Below, piece by piece: positions 62,806-64,000 of a stretch of 64,000 nt of DNA (position 1 is the stretch's first letter; the number at the start of each line of letters is the position of its first letter). Under the pieces are notes generated by a model. It was not told the origin of the DNA. It saw only the letters and a list, made by a program, of their open reading frames with translations, and searched no databases. The position numbers were made by a program, and so were the translations under genes. This DNA comes from Amanita rubescens (lineage: Eukaryota > Basidiomycota > Agaricomycetes > Agaricales > Amanitaceae): the NCBI GenBank assembly GCA_015039365.1, contig WION01000095.1:62001-126000 (forward strand), written 5' to 3'.

Positions 62806-64000
62806 ATGGCTACCCCGACCCGTATGCCTATCCGGACTAGCAAAGAGGCGCCCCGTTTTCAGGGTGCCGCAAGCGGTCTTGAACGCTACCTCGAGGACAT
62901 CGAGATGACTTGCGAAGACCGAGAACGCTCCGGAGACGCCGAGCTTGTTAAATGGGCGATCTATTACACAGACGAGAAATCCTCCGAAACTTGGACAGCC
63001 ACCAGGGACGCGCTAGCGGAACCAAAAGCTTGGGACGACTTTAAGAAAGCGATCCGCGAGATCTACCCCGAGGCACAGCCCGATCGACGCCACACCATCG
63101 CAGCATTGCGTGCCATCACCGATCGCTACTCATCCCAGACTATTACCTCCGAGACTACTCTAGCCGAATATCACAGAGAGTTCTCTGGCACTGCCCAATA
63201 CCTCATAACCAAACACCGCATGACCGGCCGCGAAGCAAGCATTATGTACATGTCAGCATTCGCTTCCGACATCAGGCCCGATATTACTACTCGGCTCACG
63301 ATCAAATGCCCGGACGTCAGACCCGACGACGGCTACGATCTAAAGGAAATGAACAGCGCCGCACAATTCGTCATCAGCTCCAGACCCGCGATAGCCCTCC
63401 TTGCAGCTACCACGCCTCCCACGCCCGCACCCGCGCCTGCACCAGTCGCCCCTTCCTATCCAACCGCCGCTCCGACCGCACAGTCAGCAGAGGCTTTCGC
63501 CCAACGACCACTCTTCAACGGATGCGTTTTCTGTGGAGATTCAGAGCACCGAACTCCTTGGTGTCGAGTCAGGGACGAATACGTCAGACAAGGCAAGATC
63601 AGGCTAGTTGATGGCCGCATACAGCTCCTGAATGGCGAGGAACCGAATATGGATAAATACCGAATGCACGGACGATGGTTCAAAGAACGTGTTGATAAAT
63701 GGCTTCAGGACAATCCACAGCCGAACACGCCGCAGCCACGCGTAGCCTCCGCTAACCTACTGGAGATCTCCGACCACGCCGAAGCATTTGCAGCCGAACA
63801 AAAGAAAAACTCTACCGCTATGCCCCGATCCAAGCAGACCCCCGCTCCGCCACAGCCCACGACACCGCCCGTCGCTTCCACGTCCAAAGGAAAAGAAAAA
63901 GATACTCCCGCTTTCAAGTTTCGCTCGCCGATCGATGACACAACCGCCGCCCAGCGAATCATAGACCATCTTCTCAGCCTACCCGTGACCCTAGCCGCTA
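62806..64000 (+). CDS. Gag protein of gypsy-type element, partial
   Basis: Open from the ATG at 62806 to the window end (398 codons). The same frame is open upstream from about 62192 as a Pro-rich stretch without an ATG, so a longer or spliced N-terminus is possible. Residues ~15-200 have the retrotransposon Gag pattern (APRFQGAASGLERYLEDIE, WAIYYTD, WTATRDAL, WDDFKKAIREIYP, LAEYHREF). A Pro/Ala linker follows, then a CCHC knuckle CVFCGDSEHRTPWC (about 240-253). It packages element RNA. No stop or frameshift seen. Confidence 0.82.
   Translation, partial: MATPTRMPIRTSKEAPRFQGAASGLERYLEDIEMTCEDRERSGDAELVKWAIYYTDEKSSETWTATRDALAEPKAWDDFKKAIREIYPEAQPDRRHTIAALRAITDRYSSQTITSETTLAEYHREFSGTAQYLITKHRMTGREASIMYMSAFASDIRPDITTRLTIKCPDVRPDDGYDLKEMNSAAQFVISSRPAIALLAATTPPTPAPAPAPVAPSYPTAAPTAQSAEAFAQRPLFNGCVFCGDSEHRTPWCRVRDEYVRQGKIRLVDGRIQLLNGEEPNMDKYRMHGRWFKERVDKWLQDNPQPNTPQPRVASANLLEISDHAEAFAAEQKKNSTAMPRSKQTPAPPQPTTPPVASTSKGKEKDTPAFKFRSPIDDTTAAQRIIDHLLSLPVTLAA

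Larger units (their letters stand above)
61673..64000 (+). mobile_element. Ty3/gypsy-type LTR retrotransposon, 5' part (continues off window)
   Basis: Probable LTR, primer site, ~640-bp leader and a Gag ORF open to the window end. Assignment to gypsy rests on the Gag type; the Pol domains that would prove it are off window. Confidence 0.7.

Overview
The window looks like repeat-rich, gene-poor DNA from a mushroom-forming basidiomycete (Agaricomycetes). The reasons are many introns of about 45-60 nt with GTAAGT-like donors, Tad-type non-LTR elements, a hAT element with a BED finger, a PIN/XPG-like gene, and a secreted protein and a kinase-plus-C-terminal-domain architecture of kinds I associate with mushrooms. 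No sequence search was possible; all family names come from motifs read by eye.

Layout. 1-18848 holds two nearly identical ~10 kb Ty1/copia elements, head to head: an antisense copy running off the left edge (1-7511) and a complete sense copy (8856-18848). Between them lie 1.34 kb of a Tad-like ORF1 on the minus strand. The other half of that Tad element (ORF1 tail, ORF2, A-tract) follows on the plus strand at 18849-23026. Target-site repeats are mismatched in exactly the way expected if two oppositely oriented copia insertions recombined and inverted the ORF1 segment. 24236-32782 is a six-exon protein kinase gene on the minus strand, interrupted in its last exon by a complete 6.5 kb Tad-like element (24986-31479) with a clean 13-bp target-site duplication. 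33.5-47.8 kb, plus 61.0-61.7 kb, carries a dispersed plus-strand family of small predicted membrane proteins (two intact three-exon genes, several wrecks). Among them sit a secreted cysteine-rich protein gene (37902-38685) and a coiled-coil gene with a decayed paralogue (39285-40928).

48794-53330 holds two co-directional minus-strand genes: an intact six-exon tyrosine recombinase (719 aa) and an XPG/PIN-like gene whose metal-binding acids are largely replaced and which has a one-base frameshift. 54116-54.8 kb is a BiP/Kar2 (HDEL-ending HSP70) pseudogene. 55121-60795 is a hAT element with terminal inverted repeats, a 0.9 kb minisatellite and an apparently intact multi-exon transposase. The right edge (about 61673-64000) is the start of a Ty3/gypsy-type element (probable LTR, primer site, Gag).

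Most of the coding capacity is therefore transposon. The candidates for something undescribed are the small membrane-protein family; the copia element, which has an extra ORF, a post-ORF hairpin and an integrase in which both copies carry Asn at the second catalytic Asp position; and the recombinase/PIN-like pair.
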